Assembly (NCBI RefSeq): GCF_018831085.1 | Contig: NZ_JAGPNM010000001.1 | Location: forward strand, 496,001-560,000 | From: Rheinheimera oceanensis | GTDB lineage: Bacteria; Pseudomonadota; Gammaproteobacteria; Enterobacterales; Alteromonadaceae | Reading direction: 5' to 3' | DNA length: 64,000 nucleotides | In this document: piece after piece, positions 8,873 to 17,910 of the stretch | Numbering within the stretch: the stretch's first letter is position 1 | How the letters are laid out: the number at the start of each line of letters is the position of its first letter | Translations under genes and position numbers: made by a program | Notes under the pieces: generated by a model | Seen by the model: only the letters and a program-made list of their open reading frames with translations | The model's database searches: none | What the model was told of the DNA's origin: nothing

Positions 8873-8894
8873 GTTGCTCCCTCACCAATGACAA

Positions 8895-8924
8895 AAGTGT
8901 AAAGCATTACTTTACACTTATCAA
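8895..8924 (-). promoter_or_regulatory. higBA promoter with palindromic operator
   Basis: A perfect 10-bp inverted repeat AAGTGTAAAG / CTTTACACTT with a 5-base spacer covers 8895-8919. On the minus strand TTGATA (8924-8919) and TACACT (8901-8896) lie 17 bp apart, fitting -35 and -10 boxes, so the palindrome fills the spacer and overlaps both boxes. This is the expected layout for HigA autoregulation. Confidence 0.8.
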
Positions 8925-8938
8925 ATTAAACATGGAAT

Positions 8939-9346
8939 TTACTGCACGATTTTATCAGCCAGAAAATCGCCGTTCTGAATTAACGTCAGCCCGTCAGTGT
9001 TGCGGTTATACACATACACCCAGGCCAGAACCCGACCACCATTCTCCGGCATGATACTTTGCAGTTCACGCCGATACTCGTGTGGCGGTGTAAACTGAGG
9101 GCTGCATTCTTCGTAATTATCCAAGGCTGCTAGCAGAGGTTCTGGTTGTTGCAGTTGATACAGCTCTCCCACCACCTGATCGGCTGCATTATTCGATGGT
9201 ACTGCGCCGGGATAATAATCTACCTGATACAACCTGGCCTGATAGCGTGCTTTGCCAATAAAGCGGCTGTGCTGTGCCAGTAGCTGATACATAGGATGAT
9301 TGGCATTTTGCCGCAGGGTGCCGTAAACAAATAAATAATGCTGCAT
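8939..9346 (-). CDS. Gamma-glutamylcyclotransferase-like protein (AIG2/YtfP family)
   Basis: A 135-residue protein with the family start MQHYLFVYGTLRQNANHP (the YGTL substrate loop near residues 8-11), followed by FIGKARYQARLY and YPGAVPS, with LLAALDNYEEC carrying the family Glu near residue 78. Members cleave gamma-glutamylamines or gamma-glutamyl peptides, though many bacterial ones have no proven substrate. It lies just upstream of the higBA promoter on the same strand, with sixA further upstream in the same direction; it is probably transcribed on its own or with sixA. Confidence 0.88.
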   Translation of the reverse strand: MQHYLFVYGTLRQNANHPMYQLLAQHSRFIGKARYQARLYQVDYYPGAVPSNNAADQVVGELYQLQQPEPLLAALDNYEECSPQFTPPHEYRRELQSIMPENGGRVLAWVYVYNRNTDGLTLIQNGDFLADKIVQ

Positions 9347-9428
9347 AACCGTAAGTAGAAGAAATTTTACTTACTTTGCCGCACTGCGTGGCCAATGGCA
9401 ATACAGCTTTGCCATCACACCTTTGTTA

Positions 9429-9911
9429 TTACATAAAGCGTGCCGGTACTGACCACTGTAATTCAAAGCGGCCACTTTCACTGCAAAAACCAATACAGGT
9501 TAATGACGATTTACGGATATTAAGCAATAGCTTGTCGCTACCCAGCAAGCGGCTTATCAGGGCAGAGAAATCTGGCTCATGCCCCACCAGTAAGCTGTGC
9601 GCCGGTAGCGTAGTGAGTTGCTCTGTTACATGGCTATAAGCAACGTCGGTTGGCGTTTCCAGCGCCAGCCAGGCTTGCTCACTGGCGGCGGTAAAACCGG
9701 CTTCTTTGCAGACAATAGCTGCTGTTTGCATCGCCCTTGGATACGGGCTGCTAAGCACTGTTTCAACCATAATGCTGTGACGCTGCATAAACGCAGCAAC
9801 GCGGCGTGCCTGTAAACGGCCTTTTTCTATCAGACAGCGGTCTATATCCAGCTGATTAGGCCGGATCACCTCTGCGGTAGCGTGACGTAAAAAATATAAG
9901 TATTTATTCAT
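9429..9911 (-). CDS. sixA: Phosphohistidine phosphatase SixA
   Basis: A 160-residue histidine phosphatase-superfamily enzyme. SixA removes phosphate from HPt or PTS phosphohistidines. MNKYLYFLRHATAE gives the catalytic RHA triad at residues 9-11, LSSPYPRAMQTAAI supplies the second conserved Arg region, and LVGHEPDFSAL supplies the C-terminal catalytic His (GHEP). The start at 9911 is chosen because the catalytic RHA motif must lie near the N-terminus; the frame extends 38 codons further up without homology. Confidence 0.93.
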   Translation of the reverse strand: MNKYLYFLRHATAEVIRPNQLDIDRCLIEKGRLQARRVAAFMQRHSIMVETVLSSPYPRAMQTAAIVCKEAGFTAASEQAWLALETPTDVAYSHVTEQLTTLPAHSLLVGHEPDFSALISRLLGSDKLLLNIRKSSLTCIGFCSESGRFELQWSVPARFM

Positions 9912-10057
9912 AGCGGGCGCAGTTATAACACGGCTGTAAGGCAAATTTATGACAAAAAGTGTTCTGCAAGCAGGTTTCAGATCAGATAAGATGTTTTTTT
10001 GCCGGTTTCCCAAAGTGGGAAACATTCAACGGCTACATTAATAATTGAAGGTTTGGT

Positions 10058-10864
10058 ATGGCTGTAGAGTGGTTATTGGCATTTTTATTATTGGGTAGCT
10101 TTGCCGGCTTTATGGCAGGGCTGTTGGGCATAGGTGGTGGTGGTATTATGGTGCCATTGCTTACCAGTCTTTTTCTGGCACAGGGTATAGCAGCAGAACA
10201 TGTGGTGCATCTGGCGCTGGGTACGTCAATGGCCGCTATTGTTATGACATCTGTCTCCAGCATGCGCGCGCACCATACCAGAGGTGGTGTGCTATGGCCG
10301 CTGGTTAAAACCATGGCTCCGGGCGTTATTATTGGTACCTTTCTGGCCACCTTTGTGGCAGCCAAAGTAAACTCGTTGTATCTGGCTATTTTTTTCGCCC
10401 TGTTTATGGGTTATGTCGCCATAAATATGTTGCGCAATAAAAAGCCTGCCGGCGGCGAAAAGCATGCTTCCAAAACTGAGCTGATAGCTGCCGGCGCCGG
10501 TATTGGTGCGGTATCTGCCATAGTGTCTATTGGCGGGGGATCGTTAACGGTGCCCTACCTTACCTCACGCAGCATTGATATTAAAAAAGCCATTGGCACC
10601 TCGGCTGCTGTAGGCTTACCTATTTCAATTGCCGGCACCGCAGGCTACATGCTTAACAGCCAGCCGGGGCTGGAGTTGCCCTATGCTGTCGGCCTGGTGT
10701 ATTTACCCGGTGTGTTGTTAATGTCGGCTGCCAGTTTTGTCAGTGCACCGCTTGGTGCCAGGCTGGCGCATAAATTACCGGTAGCCACATTAAAACGGGT
10801 ATTTGGTGTACTACTAATGCTGCTTAGCCTTAAAATGCTCTGGTCGGTAATTGCCAGCTCTTAA
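10058..10864 (+). CDS. TauE/SafE family sulfite exporter-type permease
   Basis: A 268-residue inner-membrane protein with about eight hydrophobic segments and the two family repeats: FMAGLLGIGGGGIMVPLLTSL near the N-terminus and AIVSIGGGSLTVPYLTS near residue 150. The glycine-rich GIGGG motif is the TauE/SafE signature. The family exports sulfite, sulfoacetate or other organosulfur anions, but the substrate cannot be read from sequence. It is divergent from sixA and stands alone, meeting the GGDEF gene tail to tail. Confidence 0.9.
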   Translation: MAVEWLLAFLLLGSFAGFMAGLLGIGGGGIMVPLLTSLFLAQGIAAEHVVHLALGTSMAAIVMTSVSSMRAHHTRGGVLWPLVKTMAPGVIIGTFLATFVAAKVNSLYLAIFFALFMGYVAINMLRNKKPAGGEKHASKTELIAAGAGIGAVSAIVSIGGGSLTVPYLTSRSIDIKKAIGTSAAVGLPISIAGTAGYMLNSQPGLELPYAVGLVYLPGVLLMSAASFVSAPLGARLAHKLPVATLKRVFGVLLMLLSLKMLWSVIASS

Positions 10865-10883
10865 GCAAAGCAGTGGCTACTTT

Positions 10884-11858
10884 TTAGTCACTGCTGTTAA
10901 TACAATCACGGCCATCGGCCTTGGCACGGTACAACGCCGTATCGGCGGCACACAGCAATGCCATGCTGGTACGGTATTGGCCGTTAATTTCAGTGGCAAT
11001 ACCCTGGCTTACTGACACCGTTAGCGCGGCAGGTAAGCCCGCGTCAGTAAATTGCAGCTGACGCACCGCCTGCTGTACATCGCGGGCAACCTGCAGTGCC
11101 ATGATTTCGTTGTGATGCGGCAATATCAGTGCAAACTCTTCGCCGCCGTAACGGGCAGCCAGCTTGGCATCCACCGGCATCGCCTGCACTATGGCACCGG
11201 CCACTTTACGCAGGCAGGCATCGCCCTGAATATGGCCGTAGCGATCGTTAAAATGTTTAAAAAAGTCGATATCAATAATCACTACACTCAGCGGCCGTCT
11301 GGCAGCAGTGCACTGTTGCCACTGCTGTTGTAACTGCTCATCAAAGGCACGGCGGTTAGCCAGGCCGGTTAATGCATCGGTAGAAGCCTGCAGGCGCAGT
11401 TTTTCGTATTCAGCTTTGTAGCGCGTAAGGTCGCGCATTACCAGTACTAAGTGCGCCTCTGGTTCAGGCAAAAACGATACCGACAGCTCAATATCTTTTA
11501 CCTCGCCATCGGCACAGCGCAGCGCCATTTCAGTAGGGCCAGCCTGTAGCGACAATACCCGTTTAGCTACCATTTTTACCAGGCCCTGATACTGCTGCTG
11601 GCAGCGGCCCATTAAAAATTCCGGCCATTGCTGGCCAATCAGCGGTTTATCTACACAGTTAAGCAATAACGCCGCCTTGGCATTGGCACACTCAATAACG
11701 CCATCCGGGCTAACCACTAACACAGCTTCCGCCAGGTACTGAATAAAACTGCCCACTTCCATTCCCGGCGACAAATCTTTGCAGCCATCATCAGACCATA
11801 AGCTGTCATCATTCAGAGCCAAAGGCCGAAGTTCGTTTTTGCGGTTGGAATTAGTCAT
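10884..11858 (-). CDS. PAS-GGDEF diguanylate cyclase
   Basis: A soluble 324-residue protein that should make cyclic di-GMP. A PAS domain covers about residues 35-150 (YLAEAVLVVSPDGVIECANA at its start) and a GGDEF domain about 155-320, with DALTGLANRRAFDE, DIDFFKHFNDRYGH and an intact RYGGEEF (residues 238-242). The product-inhibition RxxD site is not present: the aligned positions read VDAK. No membrane segment was seen, so the signal is probably cytoplasmic. It is downstream of a separate terminator and has no operon partner. Confidence 0.93.
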   Translation of the reverse strand: MTNSNRKNELRPLALNDDSLWSDDGCKDLSPGMEVGSFIQYLAEAVLVVSPDGVIECANAKAALLLNCVDKPLIGQQWPEFLMGRCQQQYQGLVKMVAKRVLSLQAGPTEMALRCADGEVKDIELSVSFLPEPEAHLVLVMRDLTRYKAEYEKLRLQASTDALTGLANRRAFDEQLQQQWQQCTAARRPLSVVIIDIDFFKHFNDRYGHIQGDACLRKVAGAIVQAMPVDAKLAARYGGEEFALILPHHNEIMALQVARDVQQAVRQLQFTDAGLPAALTVSVSQGIATEINGQYRTSMALLCAADTALYRAKADGRDCINSSD

Positions 11859-11963
11859 CAGGTTATCCCGCTACAGTTGGCTTATCTGCAGCAAACTTTA
11901 ACCTTTAGCTATATAAACAACCTTCTGACAACCTTCTGATTTAATCTATTGATTTTAAAAGAC

Positions 11964-11986
11964 TAAAAAACCCCTTTCGGGGCTTT
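11964..11986 (-). terminator. Intrinsic terminator of the STAND/DP-EP operon
   Basis: On the minus strand AGCCCC, GAAA loop, GGGGTT and a six-T run (11970-11965), about 40 bases after the DP-EP gene stop. Confidence 0.88.
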
Positions 11987-12025
11987 GACTGATACTAAAT
12001 TATCTAGATAGCGAAGCTATAAGAA

Positions 12026-12394
12026 TTAATTTGGATCATTCTTAACTTGTGGATCCGGGCTTAACACCAGTAACGTATTTGTGCTGTTGGTTAGCACAAA
12101 CTGAAATTTAGTCGTACCGGCTGTTTGATCCATATCCAGCATCTGCACATACTGGCCGTCACTGCTAACAGTCACCGCATCAATAATGCCATCAAAAGGT
12201 GTTATAAAACCGACACCAGAAAATTTTAAACCTTTACCGGTGTTATCTTTTAGTTGATAGGTAATAGTACTGGCTTCGGTAACGGTGACATCGCCAGTAC
12301 ATGGCTCACCGCCAGGTGTTTGGTAGCTAAATACTGGCTCACCGTTTTCCAGATTTACCACTACTTGAATAATCTCTGAGGCTCTTGTAGACAT
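12026..12394 (-). CDS. Small DP-EP family protein
   Basis: A 122-residue protein, [20 protein letters not shown] at the N-terminus, with alternating beta-strand character and no signal peptide or membrane segment. It looks like the DP-EP family known from Shewanella and relatives, small all-beta proteins of poorly known function; a Shewanella member was described as an unusual self-cleaving aspartic peptidase, but I recall this only from memory. An AAGGAG ribosome site is well placed. It lies 23 bases downstream of the 1094-residue STAND regulator and before the terminator, so the two form an operon. Confidence 0.7.
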   Translation of the reverse strand: MSTRASEIIQVVVNLENGEPVFSYQTPGGEPCTGDVTVTEASTITYQLKDNTGKGLKFSGVGFITPFDGIIDAVTVSSDGQYVQMLDMDQTAGTTKFQFVLTNSTNTLLVLSPDPQVKNDPN

Positions 12395-12417
12395 AACGTA
12401 ACTCCTTATAGTTGATG

Positions 12418-15400
12418 TTAAAAATGATAATTGACTATGCCATTTTGTTTGAGCATAGCAATAAGATCAGAGTGTTTTTTTAACTCCCCCTGGCAATCCA
12501 GCGCCTTTGCATAGGTAATAAGATACCGTGGTTCTTTATTTTTTCCGGTGATAACAGCTAAACGGTCTTGAGTTTGCTTGCAAAAATTTATAGCCACATC
12601 AAATTTATCCGCAGCTATTAAAACCTTAGCTTGCAGCAATTGGCTGTCAGATAAAGCCGCACTATAAATTGGGTTTTGTTTATACTGCTCAGCAAGCTCA
12701 GCGAAAGAAACATAAGCTAAATCGGCGTATTTCTTACTTGGCGCAAATTGACTTATCGCCTGTAATTGTTCTGCAGCAGTAAGCCAAAGCCTGGCCATTA
12801 TATCTTTATGGTTAGTGGCTGAAAGTAGCATTTTTTGTGCATTTAATCTGTCAGTCAATAAGATAAGATTCTGCTCAATCTGCTCTACATCTGAGACTGC
12901 GTTTATTCTAAACTGCTGATAATCTACAAAATGTTTATTTCGTTGCCATCTGCTGTTTTGGGGATCTTGTTCTATTGTCTGAGATAGAGCCCTGTGTCCT
13001 AGTGTGGACGCTGCTTGAGCCTCTGCTATTTTGCCTTGATAACTCAGTAAGTCTGCGAGTATTTGATAGCTACTTGACAGAATATCGAGCAAGTAAGGTT
13101 CTGGCTTTGTTTTAGTATTGGTCAACTCAGCTTGCAATTGCTGATGAATTTCAATAGCCAAATGCATATTACCACCAGCCAACGCTGCACTTGCCAACCA
13201 GGAACGGGTGTCAGCAATATCAGCGAGCATCATGCCACTATCAGGTTGTTGTTTCTGCGCTAATACTTTAAGTCGTAATGACTCTTCAAAGTTCTTACGT
13301 GCTACATCAAACTGCTGCTGCTTCATCGCCAGTGAGCCTAATGAGTTGGTGGCATAAGACAGCTCCATAATGGCGTCTAAATCGTCTGGTGCTAATTCAT
13401 ACATCCGCTCGCTGTATTGGTAGTACAGCTCAAACTCCGGCTTCGCCGCCTGCCAGTTACTGGCATCATATTGAATTTGCGCCAGCCAGAAAGCATTGGC
13501 GCCTAAGGTTTTTAATAACTCTAAATTATCGGGCTGTTCAGCCAACACCGAAAGCAGTTTAACTCTGGCGGCTTGCAGTGCTGCCACGGCTTCATCAATT
13601 TTGCCGCGGGAATAGGCTACTTCCCCCATTGCTTCCAGTGTTTGGCCATGTTTAAAGCGGGCTTCGGCAGTTAAATGATCATTGGCGGAAGAAAAATCAC
13701 TAAAATACTCCAGCGCTTTATTGCTGATACCGTCGAGTAAGTCCATACGGCCTATGCTGCGCAGTTTATCGGCGAACTCCCCCACCATAAAACCCAGCAG
13801 GTTTTCCGCTGCCAGCCGTTTTTGCTGGGCCTGCTGCTCGGCTTCAAAACTCTTAATACTCATAATCACAGCGGTAAAGGTTAATACACATAGCAGCGCC
13901 ACTGTCATTCGCCGGCCCCAGCGCAGCATACGGGCTTTTTTAGCTGATGCCTGAATAAAGCCGCTTTCTTCTGCATCGAGCTGAAATAAACGGTTGTTTG
14001 CCAGCAGCAGAGCTTCTTGCAGCGGTTTACCTTCTGCCAGCAAATAAGCACTGTTTTTACCCTCAGCCTGCCAGCGGTTGGTTAAGTGATGCAAACGGCT
14101 TTTAACGCTTAAACTGTCGTGGTGCTCAGTGATCCAGGCCGTTGCCCTTGGCCAGCGCCGCAGCAGCGCTTCGTGCGCTATGCTAAAACAAGGTTCGCCA
14201 TTTTGCAGGTGTGACACAAACAAACGGTGTTCTACCATGGTTTTTACCAGCATACGCTCGTCGTCGGTTTGCAGTTGCTGCACACGCCCACTGCGGCTGG
14301 TAATGGTTTGCTCGTCTTCCCGCAGGGTAACCAGCAACGACAACACCCGCGGTAAGCTGGCTTTTTGCGCGGTTGTCAGTTGCTTAATCGCCTGCTCGGC
14401 ATTTTTACCAATGGCGCCTTCAATACCGCCAAGCGCTTTATACACCGACACCAGCAAGCGGTTATCTTTGCTGCGCTGCAAATACAGTTCCTGCAGGGTG
14501 TACTGCAGCATTGGCAGTGCATCCGGGTTACTGGCTGCTTCGCTGCACAACATTTCGTCCAGTGGTGTAGCGGTGTCAGGATCGGTGTCCCAGCTTAAAT
14601 TTGCCGCCAGCGCCGGTAAACGGATCATCTGCAGCAGCTCAGCGCGGCCCGGCGGGGCTAAGTCGAAATGTGCGCCCCGGCCTTTACCTGCCATCAGGCT
14701 GGGGTAAGCCACCAGTGAGGGGTAAAACTCATTACGGCAGGCGCTTAATACCAGCACTGCACCGGAGTTAGCAAAGAGTTCGAGCAAATCGACAAAGGTT
14801 TTACGCTCATCGGCACTAAACAGCGGGGATGACAGCAGCACTTCCAGCCGGTCAACAAACAACGCGAAACGCTGGCGGTTCTGGCTTTGCTGTGTAAGCG
14901 CAGTATGGCATTGCTGCAATACCTGCTGCGGGCTATGTAACAACCGCTGTGCCAGGCTGTCTGCACTTTCACCGTCAAATACCGGTACACCGGCCAACTC
15001 CCAGTCAAGTAATGCACTGGCCAGGCTGCTGAATAGCTGCTGGCTCGCAACGTCGGCCAAATCCAGGCTGCTGCTATCCATAACCTGTATACCGTTGTAG
15101 CCGCCACTTTGCATCAGGTTAGGCATAACACCGGCATTAATTAACGACGACTTACCACTGCCACTTGGGCCAAGCAGTAAACAGAAAGCGCGGCCATACT
15201 GTACCTGCTGTGCTATACGCTGTAATAAGGTGTCAATTTGTACACCGCGGCCAAAAAACACTTTGGCATAGCGGGCATCGTAGGCCTGTAACCCCGGAAA
15301 CGGTGAGCCACCCTGCCAGCTTTGCGGTTGGGCGCTTTGTTCCTGCCCCAGTGGAAAACGCACCTCAGCCAGCGTACGGTAACCGCGCTTGCGAATGGTT

Positions 15401-15702
15401 TCGATATAGCTGGAGCTGGTTGCCGTATCGCCCAGTGCCCGGCGCAGCTGGTTAATGGTTTTATGCAGCGGGTTATCGCCGGTGTCGGTATCGGGCCAGC
15501 ACTGGCTGACAATATCATCACTGCTCAGTACTTCACCGCTGTGCTGACATAACAATACCAGCACATCCATGGCTTTGGGTTCAAGCTGCTGCAGCAACTT
15601 ACCGCGCCGTAGTGTATTGGCGGCTGGCTCAACCTGCCAGTCGCCGAAGAAAAAGGTGCCGCCCATAGTCACTGCTGTGCTGTTAAACATAGGCCATAAC
15701 AT
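12418..15702 (-). CDS. Membrane-anchored winged-helix / STAND NTPase / TPR regulator
   Basis: 1094 residues in four parts. Residues 16-115 are an OmpR/CadC-type winged helix ([20 protein letters not shown], ending [10 protein letters not shown]). Residues 134-540 are an nSTAND-type ATPase: [18 protein letters not shown] lead-in, Walker [10 protein letters not shown] at 178-186, Walker B-like [12 protein letters not shown] at 279-290, and a [18 protein letters not shown] block near 507-524. A single membrane helix lies at about 599-616. The remaining 470 residues carry TPR-like helical repeats and would be periplasmic. The layout suggests a one-component sensor that couples an outside signal, through the NTPase switch, to DNA binding. 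Starts at 15702, 15690 or 15666 are possible. Confidence 0.85.
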   Translation of the reverse strand: MLWPMFNSTAVTMGGTFFFGDWQVEPAANTLRRGKLLQQLEPKAMDVLVLLCQHSGEVLSSDDIVSQCWPDTDTGDNPLHKTINQLRRALGDTATSSSYIETIRKRGYRTLAEVRFPLGQEQSAQPQSWQGGSPFPGLQAYDARYAKVFFGRGVQIDTLLQRIAQQVQYGRAFCLLLGPSGSGKSSLINAGVMPNLMQSGGYNGIQVMDSSSLDLADVASQQLFSSLASALLDWELAGVPVFDGESADSLAQRLLHSPQQVLQQCHTALTQQSQNRQRFALFVDRLEVLLSSPLFSADERKTFVDLLELFANSGAVLVLSACRNEFYPSLVAYPSLMAGKGRGAHFDLAPPGRAELLQMIRLPALAANLSWDTDPDTATPLDEMLCSEAASNPDALPMLQYTLQELYLQRSKDNRLLVSVYKALGGIEGAIGKNAEQAIKQLTTAQKASLPRVLSLLVTLREDEQTITSRSGRVQQLQTDDERMLVKTMVEHRLFVSHLQNGEPCFSIAHEALLRRWPRATAWITEHHDSLSVKSRLHHLTNRWQAEGKNSAYLLAEGKPLQEALLLANNRLFQLDAEESGFIQASAKKARMLRWGRRMTVALLCVLTFTAVIMSIKSFEAEQQAQQKRLAAENLLGFMVGEFADKLRSIGRMDLLDGISNKALEYFSDFSSANDHLTAEARFKHGQTLEAMGEVAYSRGKIDEAVAALQAARVKLLSVLAEQPDNLELLKTLGANAFWLAQIQYDASNWQAAKPEFELYYQYSERMYELAPDDLDAIMELSYATNSLGSLAMKQQQFDVARKNFEESLRLKVLAQKQQPDSGMMLADIADTRSWLASAALAGGNMHLAIEIHQQLQAELTNTKTKPEPYLLDILSSSYQILADLLSYQGKIAEAQAASTLGHRALSQTIEQDPQNSRWQRNKHFVDYQQFRINAVSDVEQIEQNLILLTDRLNAQKMLLSATNHKDIMARLWLTAAEQLQAISQFAPSKKYADLAYVSFAELAEQYKQNPIYSAALSDSQLLQAKVLIAADKFDVAINFCKQTQDRLAVITGKNKEPRYLITYAKALDCQGELKKHSDLIAMLKQNGIVNYHF

Positions 15703-15830
15703 AGCATGCAGTGCAGCATTAGTTTAGCGGTTTTGCATACACTGCAGCACACTGACAAACAAAAAAGTTATTTGAGTAACCCTCTGTTGTTAGCTAGGCT
15801 AAAGCAGGACGCAGTTAAAGGAAACTAAAG

Positions 15831-16574
15831 ATGGCACAATGGCTTAACGGCACGGTAACGGCGAATCATCACTGGCACGCCAACCTGTTCAGCATTAAAG
15901 TGCAAACGCCGCCGTTTGACTTCATTGCCGGCCAGTTTGTCCGGCTGGCTATTGATACCCCCGATGGCCGGGTGCAGCGTGCTTACTCGCTGGTTAATAG
16001 CCCTGGCAACAGCGAGGCCGAGTTTTTAGTCAGCACCGTGGCAGACGGCTTGCTGTCGCCATTGCTACAGCAACTGAAAATGGGTGACAAGCTGGATGTC
16101 AGCCAGCCTGCCTCAGGCTTTTTTATTCTGGATGAAGTGCCGGATGGCGATAATTTATGGTTAATATCAAGCGGCACCGGCATAGGTCCGTATTTATCGA
16201 TGCTGGGTACTCATACATTGTGGCAGCGTTTTAAGCATATTGTGCTGGTGCATACTGTGCGCACCATCGCTGATTTAGCCTATCGTGGCTATATTCAGCA
16301 CTGGCAACATCAGTACCCAAACCAATTGCATTATCAACCTGTGGTAACGCGCGAGACAATGCCGGGCGCGTTAGATAAACGCCTGCCACAGCTAATACAA
16401 ACAGGTGAACTACAGCGCTCATGCAAGCAAGTTCTGGATCAGCGCTCACAGGTTATGCTATGTGGCAACCCGCAAATGATTACTGACACTAAAGACCTGC
16501 TACAAAGCATGGGCCTGAAGAAAAACCTGCGCCGCGATCCGGGTAATATTACCGTTGAGCAATACTGGAAGTAG
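15831..16574 (+). CDS. fpr: Ferredoxin/flavodoxin--NADP+ reductase
   Basis: A 247-residue FAD enzyme moving electrons between NADPH and ferredoxin or flavodoxin. The FAD motif RAYSLVNSP (Arg-x-Tyr-Ser) lies near residues 50-58, the NADP-binding LISSGTGIGPYLSML near 111-125, and the C-terminal VEQYWK ending is characteristic of bacterial Fpr. The length is standard (248 in E. coli). A single gene with an AAAGGAAA ribosome site, divergent from the STAND regulator. Confidence 0.95.
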   Translation: MAQWLNGTVTANHHWHANLFSIKVQTPPFDFIAGQFVRLAIDTPDGRVQRAYSLVNSPGNSEAEFLVSTVADGLLSPLLQQLKMGDKLDVSQPASGFFILDEVPDGDNLWLISSGTGIGPYLSMLGTHTLWQRFKHIVLVHTVRTIADLAYRGYIQHWQHQYPNQLHYQPVVTRETMPGALDKRLPQLIQTGELQRSCKQVLDQRSQVMLCGNPQMITDTKDLLQSMGLKKNLRRDPGNITVEQYWK

Positions 16575-16594
16575 CCGCTGCCGGGTTTGCATAG

Positions 16595-17650
16595 TTAGTC
16601 TGGGTATTTATCAATTAACCATTCGCGCCATATGGCTACCAACAACGCCATCAGCACCGGGCCAACAAACAACCCCACCAGCCCCATCGTTTTTACCCCG
16701 CCAATCAGGCCAAAAAACGTGGGTAAAAACGGCAGCTTAATTGGCCCGCCCACTAAAGTGGGCCGGATGGTTTTATCCACAATAAACAGCTCTATACTAC
16801 CCCATAAAAATAAGCCCACACCGGCTGTCATTTCACCGGTGCCTACCAGATACAACGATAACAGTGTGAAGGCCAGCGGCGCGCCGCCGGGGATCAGCGC
16901 CATGAATGCCGTTAACAGGCCAAAAGCCACCGGTGAGGGCACGCCCGCTATCCAGTATGCCACGCCAAGTATCACCCCTTCGCCAATGGCTATCACTGTC
17001 ATGCCAATAACGGTAGAGCTGATGGTAGCGGGTACCACCCGGGAGAAACGCTGCCAGCGGCTGGGTAAAATGCGCTCGCCAACCAAATCCAGTTGCGATG
17101 ATAAGCTGTCGCCGTCTTTGTATAAAAAGAACAAGGTGATCAGCATAAACAGCAAAGTAAGCAGAAAACCAACAGTATTCCAGCCAAACATCAGTACCCA
17201 CCGCGAAATACCACTGAGGTGCTGGCCGCTTACCACGCTGATAATATGCCCCAGCTCACCGGGTTGTGATAAATATAGCTGCCACTGTTCGGCCAGCCAG
17301 TTGCCTGCCAGTGGCAGCTCGGCAATCCACAGCGGCACCGGTGCACCAAACTGGTTAGCGTGTAATAACCAGCTGATCCAGGTGCGTATCTCTTCCATTG
17401 CATAAGAAAACACCAACGCCAGCGGGATCACCAGGCCAAGAATAATGGCGCAAATGGCGATAGTGGCAGCCAGGGCCGGCCTGTTGCCACACCAATGCAG
17501 CAAACGGCTATATAAAGGCCAGCTGGCAAAGCAGATAATCAGTGCTGCCAATACCGGTACCAGAAACCCAATAAAGAAAAACACCCCGGCGCAGAGGATC
17601 AGAATTAACAGGGTACGGCTAATTGCCACATTGCTGAATATTTGTGCCAT
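16595..17650 (-). CDS. AI-2E family transporter (PerM-like permease)
   Basis: A 351-residue inner-membrane protein with seven to eight hydrophobic segments. The family signature region LLTAFMALIPGGAPLAF and the C-terminal DKTIRPTLVGGPIKLPFLPTF are clear. Members export autoinducer-2 (TqsA) or act as Na+/H+ antiporters; the role here is undecided. It lies next to, but on the opposite strand from, the Mrp antiporter operon, and the two starts are separated by 260 bases. Confidence 0.92.
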   Translation of the reverse strand: MAQIFSNVAISRTLLILILCAGVFFFIGFLVPVLAALIICFASWPLYSRLLHWCGNRPALAATIAICAIILGLVIPLALVFSYAMEEIRTWISWLLHANQFGAPVPLWIAELPLAGNWLAEQWQLYLSQPGELGHIISVVSGQHLSGISRWVLMFGWNTVGFLLTLLFMLITLFFLYKDGDSLSSQLDLVGERILPSRWQRFSRVVPATISSTVIGMTVIAIGEGVILGVAYWIAGVPSPVAFGLLTAFMALIPGGAPLAFTLLSLYLVGTGEMTAGVGLFLWGSIELFIVDKTIRPTLVGGPIKLPFLPTFFGLIGGVKTMGLVGLFVGPVLMALLVAIWREWLIDKYPD

Positions 17651-17910
17651 TCAGGCAAACTCCGTCATTAAACCGACCAAAAAATACCAGCCATGCTACC
17701 ATCCGTCAGGTTGACCCGCCAGATAGCTGTTAATATAATCGCTGCGGCATGACTAATAAAAACAATAACTTTATGCAATTTATCCTGACAACACCCGGTT
17801 AAATAACAACACCTTCGCCTGCTATCTTCCGAACCTATGGCTGTTGTGCCGGACACATTACTCAGCCTCATACGCCACTCAACCCGGCGTATTATTGATT
17901 TCGGAGAATT

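Noticed and set aside
14129..14707. Open frame of 192 residues opposite the STAND regulator
   Set aside because: Shadow of a confirmed coding region with no homology or ribosome site.
16632..17405. Long open frame of 257 residues opposite the AI-2E permease gene
   Set aside because: Antisense to a well recognised membrane protein; rich in Pro, Ser and Thr as expected for the complement of hydrophobic codons.
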